Under the pieces are notes generated by a model, which searched no databases, was not told the origin of the DNA, and was given only the letters and a program-made list of their open reading frames with translations. This document shows, piece by piece, positions 17,556 through 26,343 of a DNA stretch of 64,000 bases (position 1 is its first letter; the number at the start of each line of letters is the position of its first letter). The position numbers were made by a program, and so were the translations under genes. Origin of the DNA: an uncultured Actinomycetes bacterium (GTDB lineage Bacteria; Actinomycetota; Actinomycetes; Mycobacteriales; Nakamurellaceae); contig CALANS010000028.1 in the NCBI GenBank assembly GCA_937926105.1, positions 1-64,000 of the forward strand, given 5' to 3'.

Positions 17556-17574
17556 CTGCACACCCGGTGTGCAG
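17556..17574. promoter_or_regulatory. Palindrome upstream of nagB
   Basis: Arms CTGCACACC (17556-17564) and GGTGTGCAG (17566-17574) are perfect around a single C. It lies in the 237-base gap between the esterase-like gene and nagB, 62 bases before the nagB ATG. It could be an operator or a hairpin. Its sequence differs from the 10725 palindrome, so a different regulator would be implied. I see nothing else clear in this gap. Confidence 0.45.
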
Positions 17575-17635
17575 TTCCGGCAGTCGAACGGTTGGTGTGC
17601 CGGCAATCGATCCTGAAATGAGCGGAAGTGACACG

Positions 17636-18400
17636 ATGTATGACGAGCACTACGACGATCTGGGCGTGACGATTTGCGCTTCGAACGACGCATTGGGCGC
17701 GGCGGTCGCGCAGGCGTTCGCCGACGCGGCGCGGGCCTACTTGATGGGCCGCGAGGAGATCGCTGTCATTCTGGCGACCGGCAACTCTCAGCTGAGTTTC
17801 GCGACGGCGGTCGTCCAACGTGATGATATCGACTGGTCGCGAATCATCATCCTGCACATGGATGAGTATCTGGGTATGTCTGAGGACCATCCAGCGAGCT
17901 TTCGTCGCTGGATGCGGGAGAAGATCGTTAGCAAGGTATCGCCTCGCGCCTTCGAAGGGATGCGGGGAGACTACATTCCGGTCGAGGGGGAAATCGGGCG
18001 CTATCGAGCGTTGCTGGAGGATTTGGATCCCGCCATCACGGTCATGGGGATCGGTGAGAACGGTCACCTCGCCTTCAACGATCCGCCTGCGGACTTCGAC
18101 GCGCCCGAAGCAATTCGGGTGGTGACGATGGACGAGACATCGCGGAGGCAGCAGGTGTCGGAGGGCCACTTCCGATCGATGGGCGAGACACCGTCTCATG
18201 CGATCAGCCTGACTATCCCCGCGCTGTTGCGCGCTCGTACGGTGCTGGTAGGTGTTCCGGAGGCCCGGAAGGCCTCTGCCGTGCGCGACACGCTGCTGGG
18301 CCCGGTGGACCCGCGGTGTCCCGCATCGATTCTGCGAAAGCAGTCGCATGCGCACCTGTTCCTCGACCGAGAGTCCGCTGCACTGCTCGATTCGCGATGA
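17636..18400 (+). CDS. nagB: Glucosamine-6-phosphate deaminase
   Basis: Converts glucosamine-6-phosphate to fructose-6-phosphate and ammonia, completing GlcNAc catabolism after the ROK kinase and NagA. ATG 17636 has GGAAG 7 bases upstream (ATG 17618 is the alternative) and gives 254 residues, normal for NagB. Family motifs are ILATGNSQ (the phosphate loop is GNS where GxTP is usual), ILHMDEYLGM and VMGIGENGHLAFNDPP with the catalytic residues. The C-terminal part reads SHAISLTIPALLRARTV. Its stop overlaps the next start as ATGA, coupling it to the hexuronate genes. Confidence 0.9.
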   Translation: MYDEHYDDLGVTICASNDALGAAVAQAFADAARAYLMGREEIAVILATGNSQLSFATAVVQRDDIDWSRIIILHMDEYLGMSEDHPASFRRWMREKIVSKVSPRAFEGMRGDYIPVEGEIGRYRALLEDLDPAITVMGIGENGHLAFNDPPADFDAPEAIRVVTMDETSRRQQVSEGHFRSMGETPSHAISLTIPALLRARTVLVGVPEARKASAVRDTLLGPVDPRCPASILRKQSHAHLFLDRESAALLDSR

Positions 18401-19815
18401 ACAGCCAGGCGCAGCTGGGCGTTGTCGGGGCTGGGGCTGATAGGACACTGCGGGTTAGCGCGGCTCGCGGGGAGGACCTGGCCGGCTTCGAGGGCACCGT
18501 CGCGCGGGTGGGCGACCGTTACCGGTTGACCGGCCCGCTGTCGGCCCATAACGCGGCGACCGTGCGCCGGCTGGTGCCGTCCCTGCAACCACGCCCGATC
18601 GGGCTTGCGACCTCGGCCGGCACCGGTGACCGGCTGGGCCGGGCGACGCCCGGTCACGTCCGGGCCTTCCAGCGGGCCGGACGGGGGGTACGGCCGGTCT
18701 TCGCGCAGCAGTCCATTCGCGAGATGGACCGCCTTGGTCGCACCCCGCAGCAGGTGCTGGACGACGCCACCTTCGGATGTGTGCAAGCCGACTGGGACGG
18801 GCCGGTCGGTGCGGACGCCGATCACCTGAAGACCACGGCGGATATCGATCGATGCCTGGCGGCCGGGTTCAGCCTGTACACCCTGGACGTGGGCGATCAT
18901 GTGAACGCCGCCGTCGGCTCCCCTGGAGACGAGGCGCTGGCCGCGGTGCCGTGGGACCTGTTGCAGGACGACGTCGAATCGGTGCGCCGCCGGTACGCCA
19001 CAATGAGCGTGGACCTGGGCGACCGGGCCCTGAGCATCCACGAGGACGAACTGCGGTACGCCATCGTCAAGTACGGACCGGCGGTGGCCGTCGGCGCGCG
19101 GATGTACCGGCACCTCCAGGAGCACGCGACCGGTGAGATCGAGGTGGAGATTGCCGTCGACGAGACCGAGGAGGTCACCACGGCGGCCGAACACCTGTAC
19201 ATCGCCACCGAACTGCGCCGGCTCGGCGTGCAGTGGGTGAGCTTCGCGCCGTGCTACCCCGGCCCGTTCGAGAAGGGCGTGGAGTTCGCCGGTGACGTCG
19301 ACGGGCTGATCGACGCGGTCGGGATGCACGCCCGCATTGCACGGGCGCTGGGACCCTACAAGATCGGCGTGCACTCCGGCTCGGACAAGTTCAGCATCTA
19401 CCCGGGCGTCATGCAGGCGACGGGCGGCCTGGTGCACCTCAAGACCTCGGGCACCAGCTATCTGGTGGCGCTGGACGTCACCGCACGGTGTGCGCCCGAC
19501 CTGTTCCGCGAGATCTATCGGGTCAGCCGGGACGCCTATCGTGCCGCGAGACTGAGCTACCCGGTCTCGGCGGACCCGGACTCGACGCCCGAGCCGACGG
19601 ACGTGCCCGATGGTGATCTGCCGGAATTGCTGGTCACCACGGCCACCCGACAGATCCTGCACGTCGGGTACGGCACGGTGTTGCCCAGCCCGGCCGGTGG
19701 ATCCGGGCTCGGCAGAGGATTATTGGACGTGCTCGACACCCACGAGACCGACTACCACGACAGGGTTGCCGACCACCTGGCCCGGCACCTCTCGCCGTTC
19801 GCGGAGCATCCATGA
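18397..19815 (+). CDS. uxaE: Tagaturonate/fructuronate epimerase, UxaE-like
   Basis: Probable D-tagaturonate 3-epimerase interconverting tagaturonate and fructuronate, letting galacturonate-derived carbon enter the mannonate branch. From ATG 18397 it has 472 residues, close to the Thermotoga enzyme. The block GLATSAGTGDRLGRATPGHV is the feature I recognise. Conserved acidic and His residues that could bind metal occur in QADWDGPVGADADHL, IEVEIAVDETEE and KIGVHSGSDKFSIYP. It overlaps nagB by ATGA and is followed by the SDR gene with a four-base overlap. Base composition returns to the genome's high GC here. Specificity is assigned by family resemblance and neighbours. Confidence 0.75.
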   Translation: MNSQAQLGVVGAGADRTLRVSAARGEDLAGFEGTVARVGDRYRLTGPLSAHNAATVRRLVPSLQPRPIGLATSAGTGDRLGRATPGHVRAFQRAGRGVRPVFAQQSIREMDRLGRTPQQVLDDATFGCVQADWDGPVGADADHLKTTADIDRCLAAGFSLYTLDVGDHVNAAVGSPGDEALAAVPWDLLQDDVESVRRRYATMSVDLGDRALSIHEDELRYAIVKYGPAVAVGARMYRHLQEHATGEIEVEIAVDETEEVTTAAEHLYIATELRRLGVQWVSFAPCYPGPFEKGVEFAGDVDGLIDAVGMHARIARALGPYKIGVHSGSDKFSIYPGVMQATGGLVHLKTSGTSYLVALDVTARCAPDLFREIYRVSRDAYRAARLSYPVSADPDSTPEPTDVPDGDLPELLVTTATRQILHVGYGTVLPSPAGGSGLGRGLLDVLDTHETDYHDRVADHLARHLSPFAEHP

Positions 19816-20609
19816 CTGCAGCCAAGGCAACCCCTTCGATCCTGGACGAGCTGTTCGGTCTGCACGACGCCCGTGCCGCGGTGGTCGGCGGAACCGGCGT
19901 GCTCGGTGGCAGGTTCGTCGACGTGTTGGCCGCCGCCGGCGCCGAGGTCGTGGTGTTGGGCCGGTCCGCCGAACGGGGCGTCGCCGCCGTCGAGCGGGTG
20001 ACGTCGGCCGGTGGATCGGCGTGGTTTCACCCGATGGACGCCTCCGATCGCGCCTCCGTCGACGCTGCAGCGATCGCGGTGGCCGAGCGTGGCGGTGCCG
20101 ACATCCTGGTCAACGCACCGGGTGTCAACTCCTCGACGCCGTTCGACGAGATCACCGACGAGGAGTGGAACCGGCTGCTGGAGGTCAACCTCACCGGAGT
20201 CTTTCGTACCATCCAGAAGTTTCGGCCGCAGATGAGCGGTCGCGCGCACGGAGCCTGTGTCATCAACATCTCGTCGGCATCCTCCGGCCCCCCGCTGAGC
20301 CGGGTGCTCGGCTACGGAGTTGCCAAGGCGGGCATCAACAACCTGACCCAGTACCTCGCCCGCGAGCTGGCCCCCGACGGTATCCGGGTCAACGCGATCG
20401 TGCCGGGATTCTTTCCCGCGGAGCAGAACAGGAGGCTGCTCACCGCCGATCGCGTCGACGCCATCCTCGGCCACACGCCCGCCGGTCGGCTCGGCGAACC
20501 GCAGGAGCTGGACGGGGCCCTGCTGTGGCTGGCCTCGCCTCGCGCCGCCGGCTTCGTCACCGGCGCACTGGTGCACGTGGACGGCGGATTCTCCGCGATG
20601 ACGATCTAA
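19812..20609 (+). CDS. SDR-family oxidoreductase, probable D-mannonate oxidoreductase
   Basis: Short-chain dehydrogenase, most likely reducing fructuronate to mannonate with NAD(P)H. It has 265 residues. The cofactor loop is VVGGTGVLGGRFVD. The catalytic set is Ser in INISSASS and Tyr/Lys in GYGVAKAG, followed by NNLTQYLARELAPDGIRVNA. It lies between the UxaE-like epimerase and mannonate dehydratase, exactly where fructuronate reductase would be needed. SDR-type mannonate oxidoreductases replace the UxuB family in several Gram-positive bacteria. It overlaps the preceding stop by four bases. Confidence 0.8.
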   Translation: MTAAKATPSILDELFGLHDARAAVVGGTGVLGGRFVDVLAAAGAEVVVLGRSAERGVAAVERVTSAGGSAWFHPMDASDRASVDAAAIAVAERGGADILVNAPGVNSSTPFDEITDEEWNRLLEVNLTGVFRTIQKFRPQMSGRAHGACVINISSASSGPPLSRVLGYGVAKAGINNLTQYLARELAPDGIRVNAIVPGFFPAEQNRRLLTADRVDAILGHTPAGRLGEPQELDGALLWLASPRAAGFVTGALVHVDGGFSAMTI

Positions 20610-20665
20610 CGTCCGCGGATCACGGTGGCAGGGCAGGGACCTGAAGAGAACAGGATGTGTGAGAG

Positions 20666-21904
20666 ATGATCATCGATCGGGTCGAGATCGTCGTGACGAG
20701 CCCGGATCGGAACTTCGTCACCCTCAAGGTCTTCACCGACGACGGCGTGACCGGCGTCGGCGACGCCACCCTCAACGGCCGCGAGATGGCCGTCGTCGCC
20801 TACCTCAAAGACCATGTCGCCGCGCTGCTGGTCGGCCGTGATCCCTCCAGCATCGAAGACACCTGGCAGTTCCTGTATCGCAGCGCCTACTGGCGCCGTG
20901 GACCCGTCACCATGGCGGCCATCGCGGCCGTCGACATGGCGCTGTGGGACATCAAGGGCAAGGTGGCCGGACTGCCCGTCTACCAATTGCTGGGCGGGGC
21001 GTCCCGGACGGGATTGCTGGCCTACGGTCATGCGTCCGGCAGCGACCTGCCCGAGCTGTTCGACAGCGTGCGAGCCCACCTGGACAAGGGTTATCGGGCG
21101 ATCCGCATCCAGACCGGCGTGCCGGGGTTGCACTCGATCTACGGCATTGCGTCCAACGCCACCTCCGAGGCGAACCGGGGCGTGCGCTACGACCACGAGC
21201 CCGCTCAGCGTGGCGCGCTGCCGAACGAGGAGGACTGGGACACCAGCGCTTACCTGCGGCACATCCCCGGGGTCTTCGAGGCCGTCCGGGCCGAGTTCGG
21301 TCCGGAGCTGCCGCTACTGCACGACGCACACCACCGGTTGACCCCGCTGCAGGCGGCACAGCTCGGCCGGAGCCTGGAGCCCTACAAGCTGTTCTGGCTG
21401 GAGGACGTGACCCCCGCGGAGAACCAGGAGGCGCTGCGTCTGGTGCGCAGCCACACCACCACGCCGCTGGCCATCGGCGAGGTGTTCAACACCGTGTGGG
21501 ACTACCAGATGATCATCCGCGAGCAATTGATCGACTATGTGCGCTCGGCCGTCACCCATACCGGCGGCATCACACACCTCAAGCGGGTGCTCGAATATGC
21601 GGGGATGTACCAGATCAAGTCCGGGATGCATGGCCCTACGGATGTGTCGCCGGTGGGCATGGCGGCCGCCATGCACCTCGGCCTGACCATTCACAACTTC
21701 GGCATCCAGGAGTACATGCAGCACGGTGCGCGCACCGATCAGGTGTTCCGGCAGTCCTTTCGGTGGTCGGGCGGCATGTTGCACCCCGGAGACGAGCCGG
21801 GCCTCGGCGTGGACATCGACATCGACGAGGCCGGCAAGTACCCCTATCAGCGTGCTTACCTGCCCTTCAACAGGCTCTCGGACGGCACCGTCCACGATTG
21901 GTAG
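20666..21904 (+). CDS. manD: D-mannonate dehydratase, ManD/RspA type
   Basis: Enolase-superfamily enzyme that dehydrates D-mannonate to 2-keto-3-deoxygluconate. It has 412 residues from ATG 20666. The N-terminal capping domain is [21 protein letters not shown]. The barrel includes [23 protein letters not shown], the metal-ligand region [11 protein letters not shown], the Glu ligands in WLEDVTP and IGEVFN, and the ManD-type C-terminal stretch [10 protein letters not shown] with [20 protein letters not shown] tail completes it. It is third in the hexuronate operon. Uronate isomerase, KDG kinase and KDPG aldolase genes are not in the window. Confidence 0.88.
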   Translation: MIIDRVEIVVTSPDRNFVTLKVFTDDGVTGVGDATLNGREMAVVAYLKDHVAALLVGRDPSSIEDTWQFLYRSAYWRRGPVTMAAIAAVDMALWDIKGKVAGLPVYQLLGGASRTGLLAYGHASGSDLPELFDSVRAHLDKGYRAIRIQTGVPGLHSIYGIASNATSEANRGVRYDHEPAQRGALPNEEDWDTSAYLRHIPGVFEAVRAEFGPELPLLHDAHHRLTPLQAAQLGRSLEPYKLFWLEDVTPAENQEALRLVRSHTTTPLAIGEVFNTVWDYQMIIREQLIDYVRSAVTHTGGITHLKRVLEYAGMYQIKSGMHGPTDVSPVGMAAAMHLGLTIHNFGIQEYMQHGARTDQVFRQSFRWSGGMLHPGDEPGLGVDIDIDEAGKYPYQRAYLPFNRLSDGTVHDW

Positions 21905-21908
21905 CGCG

Positions 21909-21924
21909 GCCCGCGCATGCGGGC
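21909..21924 (+). terminator. Possible terminator after the hexuronate operon
   Basis: GCCCGC (21909-21914) and GCGGGC (21919-21924) pair around GCAT and are followed by GTTT. It begins 5 bases after the mannonate dehydratase stop and 45 bases before the next gene. The stem is short, so this is a modest candidate. Confidence 0.4.
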
Positions 21925-21968
21925 GTTTGATAGCGTCGGTGCACGTCTCATCGGGTGGGGGGGATGAC

Positions 21969-23486
21969 GTGGCTGACAGCGCACAACGGCCGGTGGTGAC
22001 CGCCAAGGTCGATGCGGACGGAACCGCCGTGGTGACCGTCGACGGTGCCGAGCACCGGATCACCGCCAGCAACCCGGACGATGCCCGTGCCGAGGCCATG
22101 GGTCACATCGTCGCCAGCGTGGTGATGCCGGCCGGGGCGCCGGCACCGGTGCACTTGGTGGATCAGGGACATGAGGCCGACGTCGTCGTGCACCTGGACG
22201 GCTTCGTGGAGGACGTCGCCACCTCCCGGAGCAGGCATGCCGCGGAGCCGTCCACCGGGCCGATCCTCGCCGCGCCGTCGCCGCTCGGGCCCGTTGCGTT
22301 CCACCCGGATGCGGTTGCCCCACCTGTGGCACCCCGATCGTCGGGGCCCGCGGCGTCGCCGCTCGGCCCGTGGTCCGCTCCGACGGCCCCGCCATTTCCC
22401 GGCCGCGACGGTGCCGGAACCCCTCCTGGAGGTCACCGCGCTCCTGGCCGGCCGGGCACGCAGCCGGGGTTTGCGCCGGCACCATCGTCACTGCCGGTTT
22501 ACCGGCCGTTCCCGTCCCAACCGGCTCCCGCAGCCCCGTCGTCGTTCGCTCCGCCGCCGACGCTGGAGGATCTGTTGGCCAGCCGGCCCGCCCCGGCCCC
22601 CGGCCCTGCCCAGAGTGGATGGCGCGGTGCGCTGCGCCGGATCTCCGGCGGCACCATCAAGATGGGGCCTGGGTCGGCGGAACTGGCGCACCGCAAGGCA
22701 GTCCAGGCCGTGCAGCGCAGCCTATCCGGCCCCAAGACAGTCGTGGTGATCAACACCAAGGGCGGCGGCGGAAAGACCACCGCGACATACTGTTTGGCCG
22801 CCACCTTCGGCATGTATCGGGGCGGCTATGTGCTCGCCTGGGACGACAACGAGACACGCGGCACGCTGGCCTGGCGGGCTGCGCAGTCCCGGCACACCAA
22901 CACCGCGGTGTCGCTGTTGCGCGACCTGGAGCGATTCGAGGACGCGCGCTCGGCGCGGGTCGGCGACCTGGACAACTACGTGCGCAGCCAGGGTGACGCC
23001 CAGTTCGACGTGCTGGCCAGCGACGAGGACGCGGCGAGCGCCGCGTCCATCGATGCGACGGCGTTCGGATCGTTGCACCGCAGCCTGTCTCGGTTCTATC
23101 GGATCATGATCATCGACACCGGAAACAACATCAAGGCGTCGAACTGGCAGGCCGCGGTGGAGGCCGCCGACCAGGTGGTGATCGTCTCGTCGATTCGGGA
23201 AGACACCGCGGGCGGGGCGTCATGGACGTTGGATTCGCTGATGCAGGCCGGCCACGCGGACAAGGTGGCCGGTGCGGTGACGGTGTTGTCGGCGCCGAGC
23301 AAGGTGGCCGATACCGCCCTTGCCGACCGGTTCGAGGACCACTTCCGCCGCCGCACCCGCGCGGTGCTGCGGGTGCCGTACGACCCGGCGCTGGTCGACG
23401 GCGGCCCGATCAGTGTCGAGGCGCTGTCCCCGGCGACCAGGGAGGCGTGGCTGCAGGTAGCGGCCACCATCGCGGACAACCTGTGA
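21969..23486 (+). CDS. MinD/ParA-like ATPase with proline-rich N-terminus
   Basis: P-loop ATPase of the deviant Walker A class. GTG 21969 lies 5 bases after a G-rich site. It has 505 residues. Residues 1-80 form a small domain (VTVDGAEHRITASNPDDARA), about 90-215 are Pro/Ala-rich and disordered, and about 255-505 carry the ATPase: VVVINTKGGGGKTTATYCLA with both signature lysines, the aspartates of LAWDDNETRGTLAWR, and RIMIIDTGNNIK as Walker B. Such proteins occur in actinobacteria beside type VII secretion or as orphan positioning ATPases. No ParB or ESX genes are nearby, so the role is open. It is followed by the hydrolase/AAA pair. Confidence 0.8.
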   Translation: MADSAQRPVVTAKVDADGTAVVTVDGAEHRITASNPDDARAEAMGHIVASVVMPAGAPAPVHLVDQGHEADVVVHLDGFVEDVATSRSRHAAEPSTGPILAAPSPLGPVAFHPDAVAPPVAPRSSGPAASPLGPWSAPTAPPFPGRDGAGTPPGGHRAPGRPGTQPGFAPAPSSLPVYRPFPSQPAPAAPSSFAPPPTLEDLLASRPAPAPGPAQSGWRGALRRISGGTIKMGPGSAELAHRKAVQAVQRSLSGPKTVVVINTKGGGGKTTATYCLAATFGMYRGGYVLAWDDNETRGTLAWRAAQSRHTNTAVSLLRDLERFEDARSARVGDLDNYVRSQGDAQFDVLASDEDAASAASIDATAFGSLHRSLSRFYRIMIIDTGNNIKASNWQAAVEAADQVVIVSSIREDTAGGASWTLDSLMQAGHADKVAGAVTVLSAPSKVADTALADRFEDHFRRRTRAVLRVPYDPALVDGGPISVEALSPATREAWLQVAATIADNL

Positions 23487-23531
23487 CGCGGCGTGCGGGG
23501 CGGCCCGTAGTCCGGCGCCGGGCACGGATCC

Positions 23532-24386
23532 TTAACGCGGCAGCGTGGTAGGGGCGGTCGCGCCGGCGGTGCCGGACAGCTCCACCGGAACCGTTCCGGC
23601 AATCTTGCCCGCCATCGACTCGGCCAATTGGTCCTGCCCGGCGACGTGCAGCAGCAGGAACGCGGTCAGCAGCTCCCGCACGCCGGCCTGAGTGCCCTGA
23701 TCGGCGGTCTGACCCAGGAAGTACGACGTCCAGTGCTTGCCCTCGGCCAGGCTCAGGTGCGCCGCGCCCTTGAGCCGGCGCAGCTGCACCGGGCCGGCCC
23801 AGGCGCGGGCGATCGCCTCCCCGCCGGACTCCGCGGCTGCGAGGTGGTCCTTGCTGCCGACCAGGTGCAGCCCGGGCGCCGTCACCGCCTGGGCGGCCCG
23901 CACCGCCGACGGGGACACCCGCGTCGCGGACACCGTCGCCACCGCTCGGAACGCCGGCGCTCCGGCCGCGGCGGCCAGCACCGCCGCACCACCTCCGGTG
24001 CCGTGGCCGGCCACTGCCAGCCGGGCACGGTCCACGGTCACCCGACCGCCTCCCAGCTTGGCGTCGGCCAGCCGGTCCGCCGTCCGGGCCAGGTCCAGCG
24101 CCAACCCCGCATGCGAGGGCACCGGCCCGCGCTCGGTGTCCGGTGCCGCCGCCACGAACCCCCACGATGCGAGGTACCGCAGGGTGTCCGCGTAGCGACC
24201 GACCGGCTGCAGGTACCCGTGTCCGAACACCACCGCGGGGCACCGTGGACCCGTCACCGGCGCGAACACCACGCCCGGCACCCCGATTGCCGACAGTTCC
24301 CCCACCGAGACGCGATGCGGACCGAGGTGGCTCAGGTACTCCAGGGACGGCCGGTCACTGGAGTAGGGCAGCGCTCGCCGCGCCAT
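23532..24386 (-). CDS. Alpha/beta-hydrolase-fold protein lacking the usual nucleophile
   Basis: Dienelactone-hydrolase-like fold, 284 residues from ATG 24386 (GGGAGGAG upstream). The oxyanion region is PAVVFGHGYLQPVGRYADTL. At the nucleophile elbow the sequence is VAGHGTGGGAAV, where GxSxG would be expected, so Gly replaces the catalytic Ser and Thr follows it. A GAAHLSL histidine remains near the C-terminus. It is either a non-hydrolytic member or uses an atypical residue. It is divergent from the AAA ATPase gene across a 111-base gap and convergent with the MinD-like gene (45 bases between stops). No signal peptide is seen. Confidence 0.75.
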   Translation of the reverse strand: MARRALPYSSDRPSLEYLSHLGPHRVSVGELSAIGVPGVVFAPVTGPRCPAVVFGHGYLQPVGRYADTLRYLASWGFVAAAPDTERGPVPSHAGLALDLARTADRLADAKLGGGRVTVDRARLAVAGHGTGGGAAVLAAAAGAPAFRAVATVSATRVSPSAVRAAQAVTAPGLHLVGSKDHLAAAESGGEAIARAWAGPVQLRRLKGAAHLSLAEGKHWTSYFLGQTADQGTQAGVRELLTAFLLLHVAGQDQLAESMAGKIAGTVPVELSGTAGATAPTTLPR

Positions 24387-24497
24387 CGGCTGCTCCTCCC
24401 GCTCGTGCATCGCACCCCGCGGACCGGGGCACTTTCGTACAGTAGCGTCCAGCGCCCGGTTCCAGGCCGGCGCACCGTGGCACCTGAAAGGCACGCG

Positions 24498-26195
24498 ATG
24501 GTGATGACCCAGCCGGCGGGCACGACAGCCGCGGAGCAGCAGGAGACCGGACCGTTCGGCGCCAGCCTGCGCCGGATGATCCGCGCCCGGTTCCCGCTGC
24601 TGTCCATCGGCACCGCCGAGGAGGGCCGGGTGATCGGCGAGATCGCCCAGGTGGTCGGTGATCGTGCCCAGGTGACGCCGCAGCGCGAGGTGTACGTCTG
24701 GTCCACCTCGGCCGGTCTGGCCGCCCTCGGCAAGCCCGGTGCCGAGCAGACCCGCACCCCGCAGGCTGCCCTGATGGCCGCCGCGGCGCTCACGACGCCC
24801 GCCGTGGTGATCATGCTCGATCTGCATCCCTGGCTGGGTGCGAACGGTGCCCCGCCGGACACCCAACTGGTCCGCGCGCTCAAGGACACGGTCAGGCTGT
24901 TCAAGGACGGCAGGATCCCGCGCACCCTGATCCTCGTCTCGCCCACCCCGCACCTGCCGGCCGACCTGACCGACCTGGTCACCGTGCTGGACTTCCCGTT
25001 GCCCACCGAGACCCAGCTGCGCGCGCTGCTGCAGGGTATGATCACCCGGAACGCCGACGCCGGAGCGGTGGCCGTCGACCTGCCCGAGGAGGGAATCGAG
25101 CGGCTGGTGAAGGCCGCGCTCGGGCTGACCATTTTCGAGGCGGAGAACGCGTTCGCCCGTGCCATGGCCGACGATGGCCGGCTGACCGTCGACGACGTCG
25201 CCGTGGTGCAGCAGGAGAAGAGCCAGATCATCCGCAAGTCCGGTGTGCTGGAAGTGGTCTCGTCGACCGTGAAGCTGTCGGATGTGGGTGGGCTGGGCAA
25301 CCTGAAGACGTGGCTGACCAAGCGGTCCGGATCCTGGCTGGACGAGGCACGTGCTTACGGGCTGCCGGCGCCCAAGGGGGTATTGGTGACGGGGGTTCCC
25401 GGCTGCGGCAAGTCCCTGACGGCCAAGGCAATGTCGTCCGCCTGGTCGCTGCCGCTGATCCGGCTGGACGTCGGACGGATCTTCGGCGGGCTGGTCGGCG
25501 CCAGCGAGCAGAACATGCGCTCTGCCCTGGCCACCGCCCAGGCCGTGGCGCCGTGCGTGATGTGGATCGATGAGATCGAGAAGGGATTTGCATCGGGCGC
25601 TTCCGGGGTCGGTGACTCCGGTACCTCCGCCCGGGTGTTCGGCACCTTCCTGACCTGGATGCAGGAGAAGACGTCACCGGTGTTCGTGATGGCCACCGCA
25701 AACGACATTTCGCTGCTGCCACCGGAATTCCTGCGCAAGGGTCGCTTCGACGAGATCTTCTTCATCGACCTTCCCACCCGCAGCGAGCGTACCGTGATCT
25801 TTCGGCTGCACCTGGCGGCCCGGCTGCAGGCCGGTCCGGCGCTGGGAGACCTGCCGGTGGACGACGCCCTGCTCGACGCCCTGGCAGGGGCGACCGAGGG
25901 CTTTTCCGGTGCCGAGATCGAGCAGGTGGTGGTGTCCGCCTGCTTCGACGCCTTCGATGGCCGGCGGGCGCTGACGGCGGACGATGTGCATCGCGCCATC
26001 GGCAACACGATTCCGTTGTCGGTGACGCAGGCCGAGCAGGTGCTGGCGCTGCGGCAGTGGGCAGACGTGCGGGCGGTGGCCGCGTCGGCTCCGGAGGACC
26101 GGGCCGGCTACACCACGCCGGCGCCGGAGGTGGAGGCCGAGCCGGCGGATTCGGAGGCGCTCACGCACCGCGGCGGACGGCCGGTGCGGGCGTGA
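24498..26195 (+). CDS. AAA ATPase, Ycf46-like
   Basis: The 565-residue protein starts at ATG 24498 with GAAAGG 7 bases upstream. Residues 1-230 are a degenerate AAA-like domain as in Ycf46 (MIRARFPLLSIGTAEEGRVI, VVIMLDLHPWL). Residues about 255-510 are an active AAA module: SDVGGLGNLKTWL, Walker A GVPGCGKSLTAK, Walker B PCVMWIDEIEKGF, sensor 1 MATAN and an FLRKGRFDEIF arginine-finger region. A Pro/Glu/Ala tail follows. Ycf46-like ATPases are linked to photosynthesis or stress in cyanobacteria; the actinobacterial role is unknown. It faces the hydrolase gene across a divergent promoter region. Confidence 0.85.
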   Translation: MVMTQPAGTTAAEQQETGPFGASLRRMIRARFPLLSIGTAEEGRVIGEIAQVVGDRAQVTPQREVYVWSTSAGLAALGKPGAEQTRTPQAALMAAAALTTPAVVIMLDLHPWLGANGAPPDTQLVRALKDTVRLFKDGRIPRTLILVSPTPHLPADLTDLVTVLDFPLPTETQLRALLQGMITRNADAGAVAVDLPEEGIERLVKAALGLTIFEAENAFARAMADDGRLTVDDVAVVQQEKSQIIRKSGVLEVVSSTVKLSDVGGLGNLKTWLTKRSGSWLDEARAYGLPAPKGVLVTGVPGCGKSLTAKAMSSAWSLPLIRLDVGRIFGGLVGASEQNMRSALATAQAVAPCVMWIDEIEKGFASGASGVGDSGTSARVFGTFLTWMQEKTSPVFVMATANDISLLPPEFLRKGRFDEIFFIDLPTRSERTVIFRLHLAARLQAGPALGDLPVDDALLDALAGATEGFSGAEIEQVVVSACFDAFDGRRALTADDVHRAIGNTIPLSVTQAEQVLALRQWADVRAVAASAPEDRAGYTTPAPEVEAEPADSEALTHRGGRPVRA

Positions 26196-26246
26196 GAAGG
26201 CGTGAGAGAGCGTGATGCGCCGCCCGGTGCGCCGGCCGCGCGATCA

Positions 26247-26304
26247 GCGTGCCGATTGGTGGTCTGCGGATGCGATTGCGCACGCAGATGGATAATCGGT
26301 ACGC
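26247..26304 (+). repeat. 58-nt hairpin repeat, copy 2
   Basis: Outer arms GCGTGCCGATT (26247-26257) and AATCGGTACGC (26294-26304), inner arms TCTGCG and CGCAGA, and a 14-base loop ending ATTGCGCA. It has the same length and orientation as copy 1 at 3333-3390. Two inner base pairs differ from copy 1 in both partners, so pairing is kept. It lies between the AAA ATPase gene and the nitrilase-like gene, 39 bases before the latter's start. Confidence 0.8.
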
Positions 26305-26343
26305 ACATCGAGGGCGGAGTCGGACGAAGAGCGAGGCGATGAC

